Made by a program: the position numbers and the translations under genes. Source: SHZL01 sp031362985 (GTDB lineage: Bacteria; Pseudomonadota; Gammaproteobacteria; Xanthomonadales; SZUA-36). From it: a DNA stretch of 64,000 nt. The notes under the pieces are model-generated. The model saw only the letters and a program-made list of their open reading frames with translations. It made no database searches and was not told the origin of the DNA. The stretch spans positions 49,814 through 113,813 of the forward strand of contig JANLTO010000133.1 of the NCBI GenBank assembly GCA_031362985.1. The letters run 5' to 3'. Below are positions 35,504 to 44,825 of this stretch, piece after piece; position 1 is the stretch's first letter, and the number at the start of each line of letters is the position of its first letter.

Positions 35504-37387
35504 TCATGCCGCCTGTTGCCGCGACTTCTTCAGATGCACCATCAACAATGAAATAGCCGCCGGGGTGATGCCAGGGATGCGCGCTGCCTGACCCACGGTG
35601 ACTGGCCGGATGGCGACCAGCTTGTCCATTGCCTCAGCAGACAGGCCACAGACCTGCCGATAGTCAAAATTTCCTTGAATTTCAAACGTTTCGTATTTCA
35701 TTCGGCGAGCTATTTCGTCCGTCTGGCGGTCGAGATAACCGGCATAACGGACCTGAATTTCTACCTGTTGGGCAACCTGGCTGTTTTCCACTCCCGGCCC
35801 AATTCCCTCGACCGCGACCAGTCGTGTGTAATCCAGTTCCGGCCTTTTAAGTAAATCCAGGGCGCGGGACTCCTTACTGACTGGAATTCCATATGCGGCT
35901 CTGACCGCCTTGCCGAGAGCGTTCTCCGGCGTAACCCAGATATCGCGCAGGCGCACGGTTTCCTGTTCAATCGCTTCGCGTTTGATGCAAAACGCCCGCC
36001 ACTGGTCATCGCCAACCAGCCCCAGGTCGCGTCCTGTCGCCGTCAGGCGCAGGTCGGCGTTGTCTTCTCGCAACTGCAGCCGATATTCTGCCCTGCTGGT
36101 GAACATCCGGTACGGCTCTAATGTTCCGCTGGTGACCAGGTCATCGATCATCACTCCGATATAGGCTTCGTCACGCCGCAGGGTCCAGGGTGATTGCCCC
36201 AGGGCAAGGCGGGCTGCATTCACGCCGGCTACCAGGCCTTGCGCCGCCGCTTCCTCGTAACCTGTAGTGCCATTGATCTGCCCGGCAAAAAAAAGGCCTT
36301 TAATCTGCCTGGTTTCCAGATGAGGCTGCAGGTCACGCGGATCAAAAAAGTCGTACTCGATGGCGTATCCCGGGCGAGTGATGAACGCCTGTTCGAAACC
36401 ACGGATGGACTGCACCAGCTCCAGCTGAACTTCGAACGGCAGGCTGGTGGATATTCCGTTTGGGTACAGCTCCCGCGTATTGAGTCCTTCTGGCTCAATA
36501 AAAATCTGGTGGCTGGTGCGCTCGGCAAACCGGACGACTTTGTCTTCTATGGAGGGGCAATAGCGCGGACCAACGCCCTCTATTGCTCCGCTGTACATTG
36601 GCGAGCGGTGCAAGGCTTTGCGAATAATTTCGTGGGTACGTTGGGATGTATGGGTTATCCAGCAGCACACCTGCTGTGGATGATCAGCAGCACTTCCGGT
36701 GAACGAAAACACCGGCCTGGGATCGTCACCGTGCTGCTCTTTCAAGCCAGCGAAATTCACCGACTTCCCGTCAATTCTGGGTGGGGTACCAGTCTTGAGC
36801 CGGCCTACCCGAAACGGCATTTCCCGCATGCTTTCGGCCAATAGACCCGCAGGAGGATCCCCAGCCCTCCCGCCGGCAAACGTAGATTCTCCGATGTGGA
36901 TTTTTCCAGCCAGAAAGGTGCCGGCGGTCAATACCAGCGCGTTTGAATGGAAAATTACCCCGCCGGCAGTTCTGCACCCGGCTATCTGGTTGTCATGCCA
37001 CAGCAATTCATCTACAGCAGCCTGGAATATCGCTAGATTGGCCTGGTGCTCCACGCAGTTGCGAATGAAGCTGCGGTACAAACTGCGATCACATTGCGCC
37101 CGGGTTGCCCGCACCGCTGGCCCCTTGCTGGAATTGAGCGTCCGGAACTGGATGCCCGCAGCGTCCGCTGCACGGGCCATGACTCCCCCAAGAGCGTCAA
37201 TTTCCCTGACCAGGTGACCTTTCCCAATCCCGCCTATGGCGGGATTGCAACTCATTTGCCCTACGGTTTCGATATTATGCGTCAGCAACAGGGTACTCGC
37301 CCCGCTGCGCGCAGAGGCAAGGGCTGCCTCAGTGCCGGCATGCCCTCCTCCAATAACGATGACATCAAAACGTTGCGGGTGTATCAC
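35504..37387 (-). CDS. mnmG: tRNA uridine 5-carboxymethylaminomethyl modification enzyme, FAD subunit
   Basis: MnmG (GidA) works with MnmE to install the cmnm5 group on wobble U34 of several tRNAs. The 627-residue length fits. Seen are the FAD motif IGGGHAGTEAALASAR, the signature MSCNPAIGGIGKGHLVREIDALGG, GLFFAGQINGTTGYEEAAAQG and the C-terminal helical domain (GIPVSKESRALDLLKRPE). GTG 37387 was chosen; a TTG at 37426 opens the frame but adds a non-family leader. mnmE and rsmG are not in the window. Confidence 0.95.
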   Translation of the reverse strand: MIHPQRFDVIVIGGGHAGTEAALASARSGASTLLLTHNIETVGQMSCNPAIGGIGKGHLVREIDALGGVMARAADAAGIQFRTLNSSKGPAVRATRAQCDRSLYRSFIRNCVEHQANLAIFQAAVDELLWHDNQIAGCRTAGGVIFHSNALVLTAGTFLAGKIHIGESTFAGGRAGDPPAGLLAESMREMPFRVGRLKTGTPPRIDGKSVNFAGLKEQHGDDPRPVFSFTGSAADHPQQVCCWITHTSQRTHEIIRKALHRSPMYSGAIEGVGPRYCPSIEDKVVRFAERTSHQIFIEPEGLNTRELYPNGISTSLPFEVQLELVQSIRGFEQAFITRPGYAIEYDFFDPRDLQPHLETRQIKGLFFAGQINGTTGYEEAAAQGLVAGVNAARLALGQSPWTLRRDEAYIGVMIDDLVTSGTLEPYRMFTSRAEYRLQLREDNADLRLTATGRDLGLVGDDQWRAFCIKREAIEQETVRLRDIWVTPENALGKAVRAAYGIPVSKESRALDLLKRPELDYTRLVAVEGIGPGVENSQVAQQVEIQVRYAGYLDRQTDEIARRMKYETFEIQGNFDYRQVCGLSAEAMDKLVAIRPVTVGQAARIPGITPAAISLLMVHLKKSRQQAA

Positions 37388-37504
37388 GGCTGATTCCGAA
37401 CTACCTGAATCCGCGCATTGTACCAATAAAACGGGCCCGGCAAGACCTTGCGAAGCATTGGGCCCACTGCTTTACTGCGGCTAGAGCCGGGCGCGGAACC
37501 GGCT

Positions 37505-38557
37505 TTAGTGGTCGTCGCGATCTCTGTGGCGCACTCCATCGCCCGTATCATCCGGCCTGCTTTGCCCTCGTTCAAGGTTGCCCGTGGGTTGCCGGGAATA
37601 ATCACTCCCGGATCGGGTCGGTTGGGTCTGCGGCACGATCTGCTGGCTCGGCGGGGGTTGAGGTGCTGACTGGGGAACTTGCGCCGGCTCTGCCGACACC
37701 TGCTGTGCGACAAACTGCCTGCTGCTGGAATCCACTGGAGGCGCGGGCCGGCTCGGTCCGGCAGGCATGCCGGTGCGCGATGGAGCTACTTTGTTCTGAC
37801 CAGCGAACCCGGACAGGTCAATTGGCTCATCCGGACTTGAGCCACCGTAGTGATTTTTATTGCCAACCGGCTGTAGACGGCTGGGCTTTATCTTGTTGTT
37901 GTCCTGGCGGGTAACAGTCAGGCCTTGATCGGCGGCATTCGCTGATGGCGCCGCGGAAACGTTGCGGTTGAACTGACCTGGTTGTCGCTGGGTCTGCACG
38001 TGGCGATCCAGGGAACGGTACTCGCCGGAGCGAATGCCCTCGTTACCGCTGTTGCCATAACTAGCATTTCCCTGTCCACCACGGCCACCATTGTGCCCAC
38101 CGCCTTGCCCACTACCCTGATTACCGTCGTGATCGCCATGGGATGGATGATAGGAGCGACTGGGATAGCGTTGCTCCCAATAATCATAACCTGCACCGGA
38201 GTGTGCATAAGCATATGGATAGGGACACGGGTAAGGGAACCCATAAAACGGCTGATACCAGGCCGAATAGTAAAACGGGCCGTAATACGACGGGTACCAT
38301 CCCCCACCCCCGTAGAACCCTAATGAGAAGGAAATATGTGAAGTCGGCCAGTAGTAGTTATTGCCGAGATAGAAATAGTCCACCGACCCCCATGGGTAAT
38401 ACGGCGAAACGACGTACGATTCATAGGCGACAACGGGTTCCTGGTAGACCACAGGTTCATCGACCCACGGTTCAGTTGCTGCAACCTCGTAAGGAACGTA
38501 GTAAACACAGCCTGACAGAAACAACACAGCGAGACTGGAAATAATTGGCTTGATCAC
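37505..38557 (-). CDS. Uncharacterised lipoprotein with Tyr/Pro/Gly-rich and Gln/Pro-rich segments
   Basis: A 350-residue exported protein. It has a lipoprotein signal peptide (lipobox FLSGC). A Tyr/Pro-rich region of ~110 residues (SYVVSPYYPWGS, GGGGWYPSYYGPFYYS) is followed by a Gly/His/Asn-rich linker and a disordered Pro/Gln/Ser-rich tail ending in charged RHRDRDDH. GTG 38557 follows GGAGGG at a good distance. The composition suggests a surface or cell-wall-associated structural protein. I recognise no family, and function is unknown. Confidence 0.7.
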   Translation of the reverse strand: MIKPIISSLAVLFLSGCVYYVPYEVAATEPWVDEPVVYQEPVVAYESYVVSPYYPWGSVDYFYLGNNYYWPTSHISFSLGFYGGGGWYPSYYGPFYYSAWYQPFYGFPYPCPYPYAYAHSGAGYDYWEQRYPSRSYHPSHGDHDGNQGSGQGGGHNGGRGGQGNASYGNSGNEGIRSGEYRSLDRHVQTQRQPGQFNRNVSAAPSANAADQGLTVTRQDNNKIKPSRLQPVGNKNHYGGSSPDEPIDLSGFAGQNKVAPSRTGMPAGPSRPAPPVDSSSRQFVAQQVSAEPAQVPQSAPQPPPSQQIVPQTQPTRSGSDYSRQPTGNLERGQSRPDDTGDGVRHRDRDDH

Positions 38558-38733
38558 CCGACAACCCTCCCCGCAAACAACCACAATGGGCCAACGGCAC
38601 CCATCCTGAACACAAGACTAACATGTTGCGCATGAACGGATTCTGAACAAAATGGAAAACAGGTACGCAAAACGACGCCCGAACGGAGCAACCTGCACAA
38701 CACAAATCCCGGAGCTTTAGCTTGGTCAGCCGA

Positions 38734-39147
38734 TTACAGGTGTTGCACCAGCTTGGCGCCCGCTTGCCCGGGAGCAAAAATCACTACTTCTATCCACATC
38801 GGACGCGCAAGGTCCAGGCTTGCGGGGCGGTCAATCACAAAATTCCCCGTAGCCTGTGCGTGGCCCTGTTCTTTCCACGAAACCCGCACGGGGCTGCGCT
38901 CGTACTGCCTCCCGGGAAAGGAAGTGGAACAGGCCGTATGGCGCAAAATTGTTCCGCAACTGACAAAGTTGCCGGTCAGCGGAACAAGAATTTGAACATC
39001 CGTAACAGTAATGCTCAAGTTATTGATGATCTGAACCCCAGCAATGGCAATGGCCGGCGTCGCGTTGCTTGCCTGCTTTGAGGGGATTGAGCAAGCCCCC
39101 AGCAACAGCATTAGCGCACATGCCGCCAGCGGGATCAGAGGCTTCAT
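38734..39147 (-). CDS. Small uncharacterised lipoprotein
   Basis: A 137-residue protein with a clear lipoprotein signal (LMLLLGACS, Cys ~19) and a beta-rich mature part with two Cys (VSCGTILRHTACS) that could form a disulfide. It lies 15 bases after the pepN stop on the same strand and is probably co-transcribed with it. No family is recognised. Confidence 0.65.
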   Translation of the reverse strand: MKPLIPLAACALMLLLGACSIPSKQASNATPAIAIAGVQIINNLSITVTDVQILVPLTGNFVSCGTILRHTACSTSFPGRQYERSPVRVSWKEQGHAQATGNFVIDRPASLDLARPMWIEVVIFAPGQAGAKLVQHL

Positions 39148-39162
39148 GGGGGCCCCGCGATA

Positions 39163-41802
39163 TCAGCTGAGTGCATTGTGCAAAATTTCCGCCACATCGG
39201 GCGAAAGCTCCGGGGTTGCGGCAATTCGCTGCAACTCAGCCTGCATAAGCCGGGAACGTATGGGGCCAAAGCGCTTCCAATGATTGAAGGCTGATGCGAT
39301 GCGCGCGGCAATTTGCGGATTGATTCTTTGCAGTTCGATGACCCGGTCTGCCACAAAGCGATACCCGGCGCCCGTTCGTACATGAAAACCTGTCGGATTC
39401 GCCATTGCAAATGCCCCGACAAGGGCGCGCACCTTATTGGGGTTGGTAATGGAAAACGCCGGGTTGTCCAACAGCTGCGTCAACCGCCCGACCGTAGCTG
39501 CGCCAGGGCGCGTGGCGTGCAGGGCAAACCACTTGTCCATGACCAGCGCGTCCTCCTTCCACTTTTCGGCAAACTGCTCCAGCTCCGCCTCCGCCTGCGT
39601 GGCGCCGCAACGGACCAGGCAGCTGAGCGCTGCAATCGTGTCGGTCATGTTGTCACTCAGGCGCATTTGCTGCAGGGCCAGGCTCACACCTGCTCCAGAT
39701 TCAACGAGGTATGACAGGCAGAGGTTTTTCAGGCTTCTGCCTGCGATGGCCGCAGCTGACAGATCATAGGCCTGGCCGCGGCTCAATTCCCGATAGAGCG
39801 CCTCGAACTGCGCAGAAAGATGCGCTGCAAGCTGCCTTTTTACAAACGTGCGCGATGCATGAATTCCATCTACGTCTACCACCTGCATCTGGTCTGCAAG
39901 GTAGTCCTCTCCAGGCAGCATCATCGCCTCGGCCAAAAGCGCCCGATCGCTGGAACAGTCATCAAGCAACGCTGCGAAGGCCGACGTCAAGTCAGGTCCC
40001 AGCTGCATGTCCGCGCCATCCTGCAGGCGCTGGCGATTGTGCATGATCTCCCTCTGAGCCAACAACTGCGCAGCTTCCCAGCGGACAAACGCATCCGGGT
40101 CATGCTTCATGAGTATCGCAAGCTCGGCCGTGGTGTAGTCAAAAACCAGCTTTACCGGTGCGGAAAAATCTCGCAGCAAGGAAGGAATCGGCGGGTGTGG
40201 GATGTTTTCGAACACAAAGGTTTGTTGCTGTTCCTTGAGCAGTAACACCCGCGTGAATACTGCCGGCGCGTCCTCAGCGGCGAGCTGCAAGGGGAGTTGC
40301 TCACCCGTTGCACTGAGCAAACCCATTGCAAATGGAATAAGCAGCGGCTGCTTCAGCGACTGGTCATGCGTCGGTGGATTCCGCTGCATCAAGTGCATAG
40401 TCAGTTTTCTGGCGCTGGCGTCATATGCAAAGCGCACCGAAATCTCGGGAGTACCAGACTGGCCATACCACTTGCCGAATTCATCCAGGTTGACAGCATT
40501 GGAATCCGCCATGGATGCAAGAAAATCGTCGCACGTGACGGCCTGGCCGTCGTGCCGCTCAAAATAGAGCTTCATGCCTTTCTGGAAGCCCTCTTCGCCT
40601 AAGAGCGTGTGCAACATGCGGATAATGGTTGCGCCTTTTTGGTACACCGTCATCGTGTAGAAATTGTTGATCTCGCAGTACTCATCCGGTCTTATCGGGT
40701 GGGACATTGGCCCGTCGTCTTCAGGGAACTGGCGGGTGCGCAAATCCCGCACGTCTTGAATGCGCTTGACCGCACGCGACTGCATGTCGGAAGAAAACTC
40801 CTGGTCACGAAAAACAGTTAACCCTTCCTTGAGAGTGAGTTGAAACCAGTCTCTGCAAGTGACCCGGTTACCCGTCCAGTTATGAAAATATTCGTGGCCA
40901 ATGACACCTTCTATCGCCTGGAAGTCACCGTCCGTGGCAGTTTCCGGTCTGCCGAGCACGAACTTGGAATTAAAGATATTTAGCGACTTGTTTTCCATGG
41001 CGCCCATGTTGAAATCGTCCGTCGCAACAATGTTGTAAATGTCCAGATCGTATTCCAGGCCGAAGCGCTCCTCGTCCCATTTCATGGAACGCACCAGGGA
41101 GGCCATCGCGTGGTCGCACTTGTCGATGTTTTTCTTTTCCACATATACCCGCAAGGTGACACTTCTGCCACTGCACGTCGTGAAATGATCCTCGATATAT
41201 TCCAGATCCCCGGCCACCAGGGCAAAAAGGTAGGAAGGCTTGCGGAATGGGTCCACCCAGCGCACCCAATGTCTGCCATCTTCGAATTCACCGGAACTTA
41301 CTGGATTACCATTCGACAGCAGCACAGGGTATTGCGACCGCTTTGCGGTCAAGGTCACGTCGTAACGCGTCATGACATCGGGTCGATCGGGGAAGTACGT
41401 TATCTTTCGAAATCCTTCCGCTTCGCATTGCGTCAGCAAAAAGCTACCCGAGGCATAAAGGCCGTCGAGTGCAGTGTTTTCCCGCGGGCGAATCCTGACT
41501 TCGGTGCTGATCAGGCACTTGCCCGGGCAAGAAAAAATGACCATTTGATCGGCATCGATGGAGTACTCGCCGGGTGTCAGTTCCCTGCCATCAAGTGAAA
41601 TCCGGACGAGCTCAAGGCTTTTTCCCTGCAACACGATTTCACTGGAATCAGTTGAAGCATCTGCCTTACAAACAGCGATTTCGGCATGGACCGTGGTAAT
41701 TTTTCTGCCGATCTCGAAATTCAGCCGGAATTCGTCAATCCGCCAGGGGAAAGAGGTGTACTCGTCTCGCCTGACAGTTTTGCGGGCAGCACCTTCTTTC
41801 AT
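39163..41802 (-). CDS. pepN: Aminopeptidase N (alanyl aminopeptidase)
   Basis: Cytosolic zinc M1 aminopeptidase that removes N-terminal residues from peptides. The 879-residue length matches PepN. The substrate-binding GAMENKSLN, zinc motif HEYFHNWTGNR with the third ligand in LKEGLTVFRD, and the NFYTMTVYQKGA segment are present. ATG 41802 has AAGGA about eight bases before it. The longer frame to 42159 overlaps the divergent dehydratase gene and is rejected. Confidence 0.95.
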   Translation of the reverse strand: MKEGAARKTVRRDEYTSFPWRIDEFRLNFEIGRKITTVHAEIAVCKADASTDSSEIVLQGKSLELVRISLDGRELTPGEYSIDADQMVIFSCPGKCLISTEVRIRPRENTALDGLYASGSFLLTQCEAEGFRKITYFPDRPDVMTRYDVTLTAKRSQYPVLLSNGNPVSSGEFEDGRHWVRWVDPFRKPSYLFALVAGDLEYIEDHFTTCSGRSVTLRVYVEKKNIDKCDHAMASLVRSMKWDEERFGLEYDLDIYNIVATDDFNMGAMENKSLNIFNSKFVLGRPETATDGDFQAIEGVIGHEYFHNWTGNRVTCRDWFQLTLKEGLTVFRDQEFSSDMQSRAVKRIQDVRDLRTRQFPEDDGPMSHPIRPDEYCEINNFYTMTVYQKGATIIRMLHTLLGEEGFQKGMKLYFERHDGQAVTCDDFLASMADSNAVNLDEFGKWYGQSGTPEISVRFAYDASARKLTMHLMQRNPPTHDQSLKQPLLIPFAMGLLSATGEQLPLQLAAEDAPAVFTRVLLLKEQQQTFVFENIPHPPIPSLLRDFSAPVKLVFDYTTAELAILMKHDPDAFVRWEAAQLLAQREIMHNRQRLQDGADMQLGPDLTSAFAALLDDCSSDRALLAEAMMLPGEDYLADQMQVVDVDGIHASRTFVKRQLAAHLSAQFEALYRELSRGQAYDLSAAAIAGRSLKNLCLSYLVESGAGVSLALQQMRLSDNMTDTIAALSCLVRCGATQAEAELEQFAEKWKEDALVMDKWFALHATRPGAATVGRLTQLLDNPAFSITNPNKVRALVGAFAMANPTGFHVRTGAGYRFVADRVIELQRINPQIAARIASAFNHWKRFGPIRSRLMQAELQRIAATPELSPDVAEILHNALS

Positions 41803-41905
41803 ACGACGAGTCCTTAGTTTGTTGCAACAGGTTAGAAACTTCTGCGGCCGTAGTGGTCTTGGAGTGCAAAGGACCCGTATTATATGCTCAAGCTGCCCTA
41901 CGCGC

Positions 41906-42907
41906 ATGTCGACCAATAACGCCACAGGACCGGTAAACTTGAGCTCTGAATCACGCCACATCCCGGACATAAATGCGGTTCTGCAAGCCAGCAGGCGCAT
42001 TCGAGCCCAGATACACCTGACACCGGTTTTTACCAGTAGCGGTCTCAACCGTGAATTGGAATGCGAGCTTGTGTGCAAATGTGAGAATCTGCAACGTACC
42101 GGCGCATTCAAATTTCGCGGTGCAAGCAATGCAGTCACCTGCCTGCGCGAAGCTGGCATCGACGGCGATGTCGCAACTCATTCTTCAGGCAACCACGGTT
42201 CTGCGCTGGCCCTGGCGGCACGCATGGATCAGCGCACAGCACACGTCGTCATGCCGGAAAACGCGTCTGCTCTGAAGGTGGATGCGGTCAGGCGCAACGG
42301 TGGAATCGTGCATTTCTGCGCGCCGACCCAGGCGGATCGGGAGTCCGGCCTGGCACGGCTGGTGCAAGCGGGCCATATCCCCATACCACCCTACGACCAC
42401 TTCGATATCATTGCCGGCCAGGGTACAGCAGCCCTGGAACTGGCGGACTCCAATCCCGGTTTGGATGTCCTTATCGCTCCCGTGGGTGGCGGCGGTTTGA
42501 TTGGAGGCACGGCGCTGGTCGCAGCTGATCGCGGAATCAAGGTGTACGCAGCCGAGCCTGCAGGCGCTGCAGACACTGCTGCCAGCCTGGCGTTCGGTCG
42601 CCGCATCGATTCGGTGCAAGCGGATACCATTGCCGATGGCTTGAGGGCATTGGTAGGTGAGCGCAATTTCACCATTATCCGGCAGCATGTTAGCGAGGTC
42701 CTGACCGTGCAGGAAGAAGAGATTCGGTCTGCGATGGTGCTCTTCTGGAGGAATACGCGTATGTTGATAGAACCATCGTCAGCGGTCGTTATCGCTGCCA
42801 TTAAGCGTTACCCCCGCGTGTTCTCGGGCAAGAAAGTCGGGGCCATTATCAGCGGCGCAAACATCCACCCTAGAGAATGGCTGACCCTGACCGAGGGTTG
42901 TGCATGA
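41906..42907 (+). CDS. PLP-dependent threonine/serine dehydratase-like enzyme
   Basis: A 333-residue fold-type II PLP enzyme. The PLP lysine lies in RTGAFKFRGASNA. The serine/threonine-dehydratase SSGNHGSALALAA and the phosphate-binding glycine loop PVGGGGLIGG are visible. Relatives are catabolic threonine dehydratases and serine racemases; there is no C-terminal ACT regulatory domain, so biosynthetic IlvA is excluded. ATG 41906 was chosen; its ribosome site is poor. Its stop overlaps the tag start (ATGA). Confidence 0.85.
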   Translation: MSTNNATGPVNLSSESRHIPDINAVLQASRRIRAQIHLTPVFTSSGLNRELECELVCKCENLQRTGAFKFRGASNAVTCLREAGIDGDVATHSSGNHGSALALAARMDQRTAHVVMPENASALKVDAVRRNGGIVHFCAPTQADRESGLARLVQAGHIPIPPYDHFDIIAGQGTAALELADSNPGLDVLIAPVGGGGLIGGTALVAADRGIKVYAAEPAGAADTAASLAFGRRIDSVQADTIADGLRALVGERNFTIIRQHVSEVLTVQEEEIRSAMVLFWRNTRMLIEPSSAVVIAAIKRYPRVFSGKKVGAIISGANIHPREWLTLTEGCA

Positions 42908-43533
42908 GTGCACCGGCGAATGCGGGTCGGTGCGCCTGGGCTGGTACAGACCCCTTGAACCTTGCCTACCATGACCAGGAGTGGGGAAAACCGGTGCGTG
43001 ATGACGCCCGCCTGTTCGAACTGATCACGCTGGAGGGAGCACAGGCCGGCCTGAGTTGGTTAACCATACTGCGAAAGCGGGAAGGCTACCGCAAGGCTTT
43101 CGTCGGTTTTGATCCTCAGCGCGTGGCCGGTTTTGACTCCCAACGAATAGATCAGCTGGTGCTGAATCCAGCCATCGTACGCCACCGGGGGAAAATCGAA
43201 TCAACCGTCAATAATGCCCGGCGAGTACTTGCGCTGTGGGAATCGGGTAGAAGCCTTGATGAAACGGTTTGGTCGTTTGTTGAGGGCCAATCCAAACAGA
43301 ACTGCTGGAAATCCATGTCCGAACTTCCCTCCAGCACTCTGACATCTGCTGCTTTGAGCAAAGCACTGAAGAAACTGGGCTTCCGCTTCGTCGGCGAAAC
43401 CACCTGCTACGCATTCATGCAGGCCGCAGGCCTGGTAAACGACCATCTGCTGAGCTGTCCACAGCATGCGCTGTGCCAGTCCGTGGCCAGACTGCCGGCA
43501 AAGCAAGGCAATACGGCGCAGGTTAGCGATTGA
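42904..43533 (+). CDS. tag: DNA-3-methyladenine glycosylase I
   Basis: Excises 3-methyladenine from alkylated DNA in base-excision repair. The 209-residue protein closely follows the Tag pattern: RCAWAGTDPLNLAYHDQEWG (zinc Cys and His), LEGAQAGLSWLTIL, NPAIVRHRGKI and FRFVGETTCYAFMQAAGLVN, then the DHLLSC zinc end. The start overlaps the preceding dehydratase stop. The end overlaps the convergent decarboxylase gene by 11 bases. Confidence 0.95.
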   Translation: MSAPANAGRCAWAGTDPLNLAYHDQEWGKPVRDDARLFELITLEGAQAGLSWLTILRKREGYRKAFVGFDPQRVAGFDSQRIDQLVLNPAIVRHRGKIESTVNNARRVLALWESGRSLDETVWSFVEGQSKQNCWKSMSELPSSTLTSAALSKALKKLGFRFVGETTCYAFMQAAGLVNDHLLSCPQHALCQSVARLPAKQGNTAQVSD

Positions 43534-44659
43534 GCACGACCAGCTTGGGCTTGGGAATGGAATTGAATTCGCAGGCTGTGGCCATGGTGTACGCACCCAT
43601 CTGTTCACCGACAACCAGGTCGCCGATGTTCATGGCGGGCAGCATGGCCAATTCAGTAATCACATCAATGCTGTCACAGGTGGGGCCGGCAAGAACACTA
43701 GGATGCAGGTCGACATCATCGCTAAAAACCGTAATCGGGTACTCGGCGTGATCAAAAATCTGGCCGCTGTAAGCCCCGTATACGCCGTCGTCCAGGTAAT
43801 ACCACCACAGACCGCCACGCAGGGCCCGCCCCATGACCGTGCTGACCGATGTCATGATGGGCGCGCTCAACACCCGGCCCGGTTCCGCGATGATGCGTAC
43901 GCTCTCGGGATACTCGACCAGGGCCGCGTTGATTGGCTTGCAGAACTCGCCCAGGTCCAGGCCGTGCCTGGTGTAATCAACGGGAAGGCCACCGCCGATA
44001 TCGAGTACGGTCAGATGTTCGGCTCCCGCATATTTTCCCTTGGTAAAAAAAGGCCTGCATGCCTGGATGGCATCGACATGCGCAGCGCTGGTCATGGATT
44101 GCGACCCCACGTGAAAACTCAAGCCCTTGATTTTAATGCCCAGTTTTGCGGCTTCCGCCAGCATCTCCGGTACATTCTGTCGGCCGCAACCGAACTTTCG
44201 GGACAAATCTATGGCAGCATCTTTGCCACGGAAAGAAACCCGTAACAGGAGTTCAGCCTGCTCGCGATAAGCCGTGAACTTCATCAGCTCATCAATGTTG
44301 TCTATGACAAAGGTGGTACAGCCAAATTCGAGGGCATCGCGGATATCCTGGTCGCGCTTGATGGGGTGGGTATGAATGGTCGCTTCCGGCCTGGCACCCA
44401 CCATGCGCATCAGTCCCAGTTCACCCGTGGTTGCCACGTCAAACCCAGCACCTGCCTGCAACAAAGTCACGAGGACAGCGGGCTCGGGCAATGACTTGAT
44501 GGCGTAGAACAGGCCAACATTGGGCAAAGCCAGTTTCAGCTCCCGGTAACGCTGACGCAGCACCTCACAATCGAGCACCATTACCGGCGACCCATATTGC
44601 TCAACGAGTTGACGGTAAGGTGCTTCGTCCTGCTTCTTGCCAATTGATACCAAATTCAT
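43523..44659 (-). CDS. Ornithine/lysine decarboxylase (fold-type III PLP)
   Basis: Forms putrescine or cadaverine by decarboxylation. The 378-residue length matches the eukaryotic-type ODC group. PLP lysine K55 lies in LFYAIKSLPEPAV. HVGSQ, DIGGGLPVDY (PLP glycines), the phosphate-binding EPGRVLSAP and the active-site Cys in GPTCDSID are present. The Asp after CDS is the position often linked to ornithine/lysine use. A 166-base leader separates it from the methyltransferase gene upstream. Confidence 0.88.
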   Translation of the reverse strand: MNLVSIGKKQDEAPYRQLVEQYGSPVMVLDCEVLRQRYRELKLALPNVGLFYAIKSLPEPAVLVTLLQAGAGFDVATTGELGLMRMVGARPEATIHTHPIKRDQDIRDALEFGCTTFVIDNIDELMKFTAYREQAELLLRVSFRGKDAAIDLSRKFGCGRQNVPEMLAEAAKLGIKIKGLSFHVGSQSMTSAAHVDAIQACRPFFTKGKYAGAEHLTVLDIGGGLPVDYTRHGLDLGEFCKPINAALVEYPESVRIIAEPGRVLSAPIMTSVSTVMGRALRGGLWWYYLDDGVYGAYSGQIFDHAEYPITVFSDDVDLHPSVLAGPTCDSIDVITELAMLPAMNIGDLVVGEQMGAYTMATACEFNSIPKPKLVVLNR

Positions 44660-44756
44660 TGCTGCTCACTCCGTAGAAGTCGGTGCAACAGGCCGCACAG
44701 CCGGCTACTGTTCAGGCTTAAAGGACACATAAGACTACCACCCGACTGGACAGGCA

Positions 44757-44800
44757 ACCGGTCATGCAACGGGTCCGACCCAATACCTGTTCCGACCGGT
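44757..44800 (-). promoter_or_regulatory. Structured leader element upstream of the decarboxylase gene
   Basis: Outer arms ACCGGTC (44757-44763) and GACCGGT (44794-44800) are perfectly complementary and enclose a small inner hairpin, GGGT-CCG-ACCC (44771-44781). It lies ~100 bases upstream of the decarboxylase ATG and lacks a T-run. It may be a leader RNA structure or a site between the two genes. No known riboswitch class is recognised. Confidence 0.3.
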
Positions 44801-44825
44801 AAAAAGAGGCGGCATTTTAGTTTAC

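Noticed and set aside
36194..36844. 216-codon plus-strand frame
   Set aside because: Antisense to mnmG.
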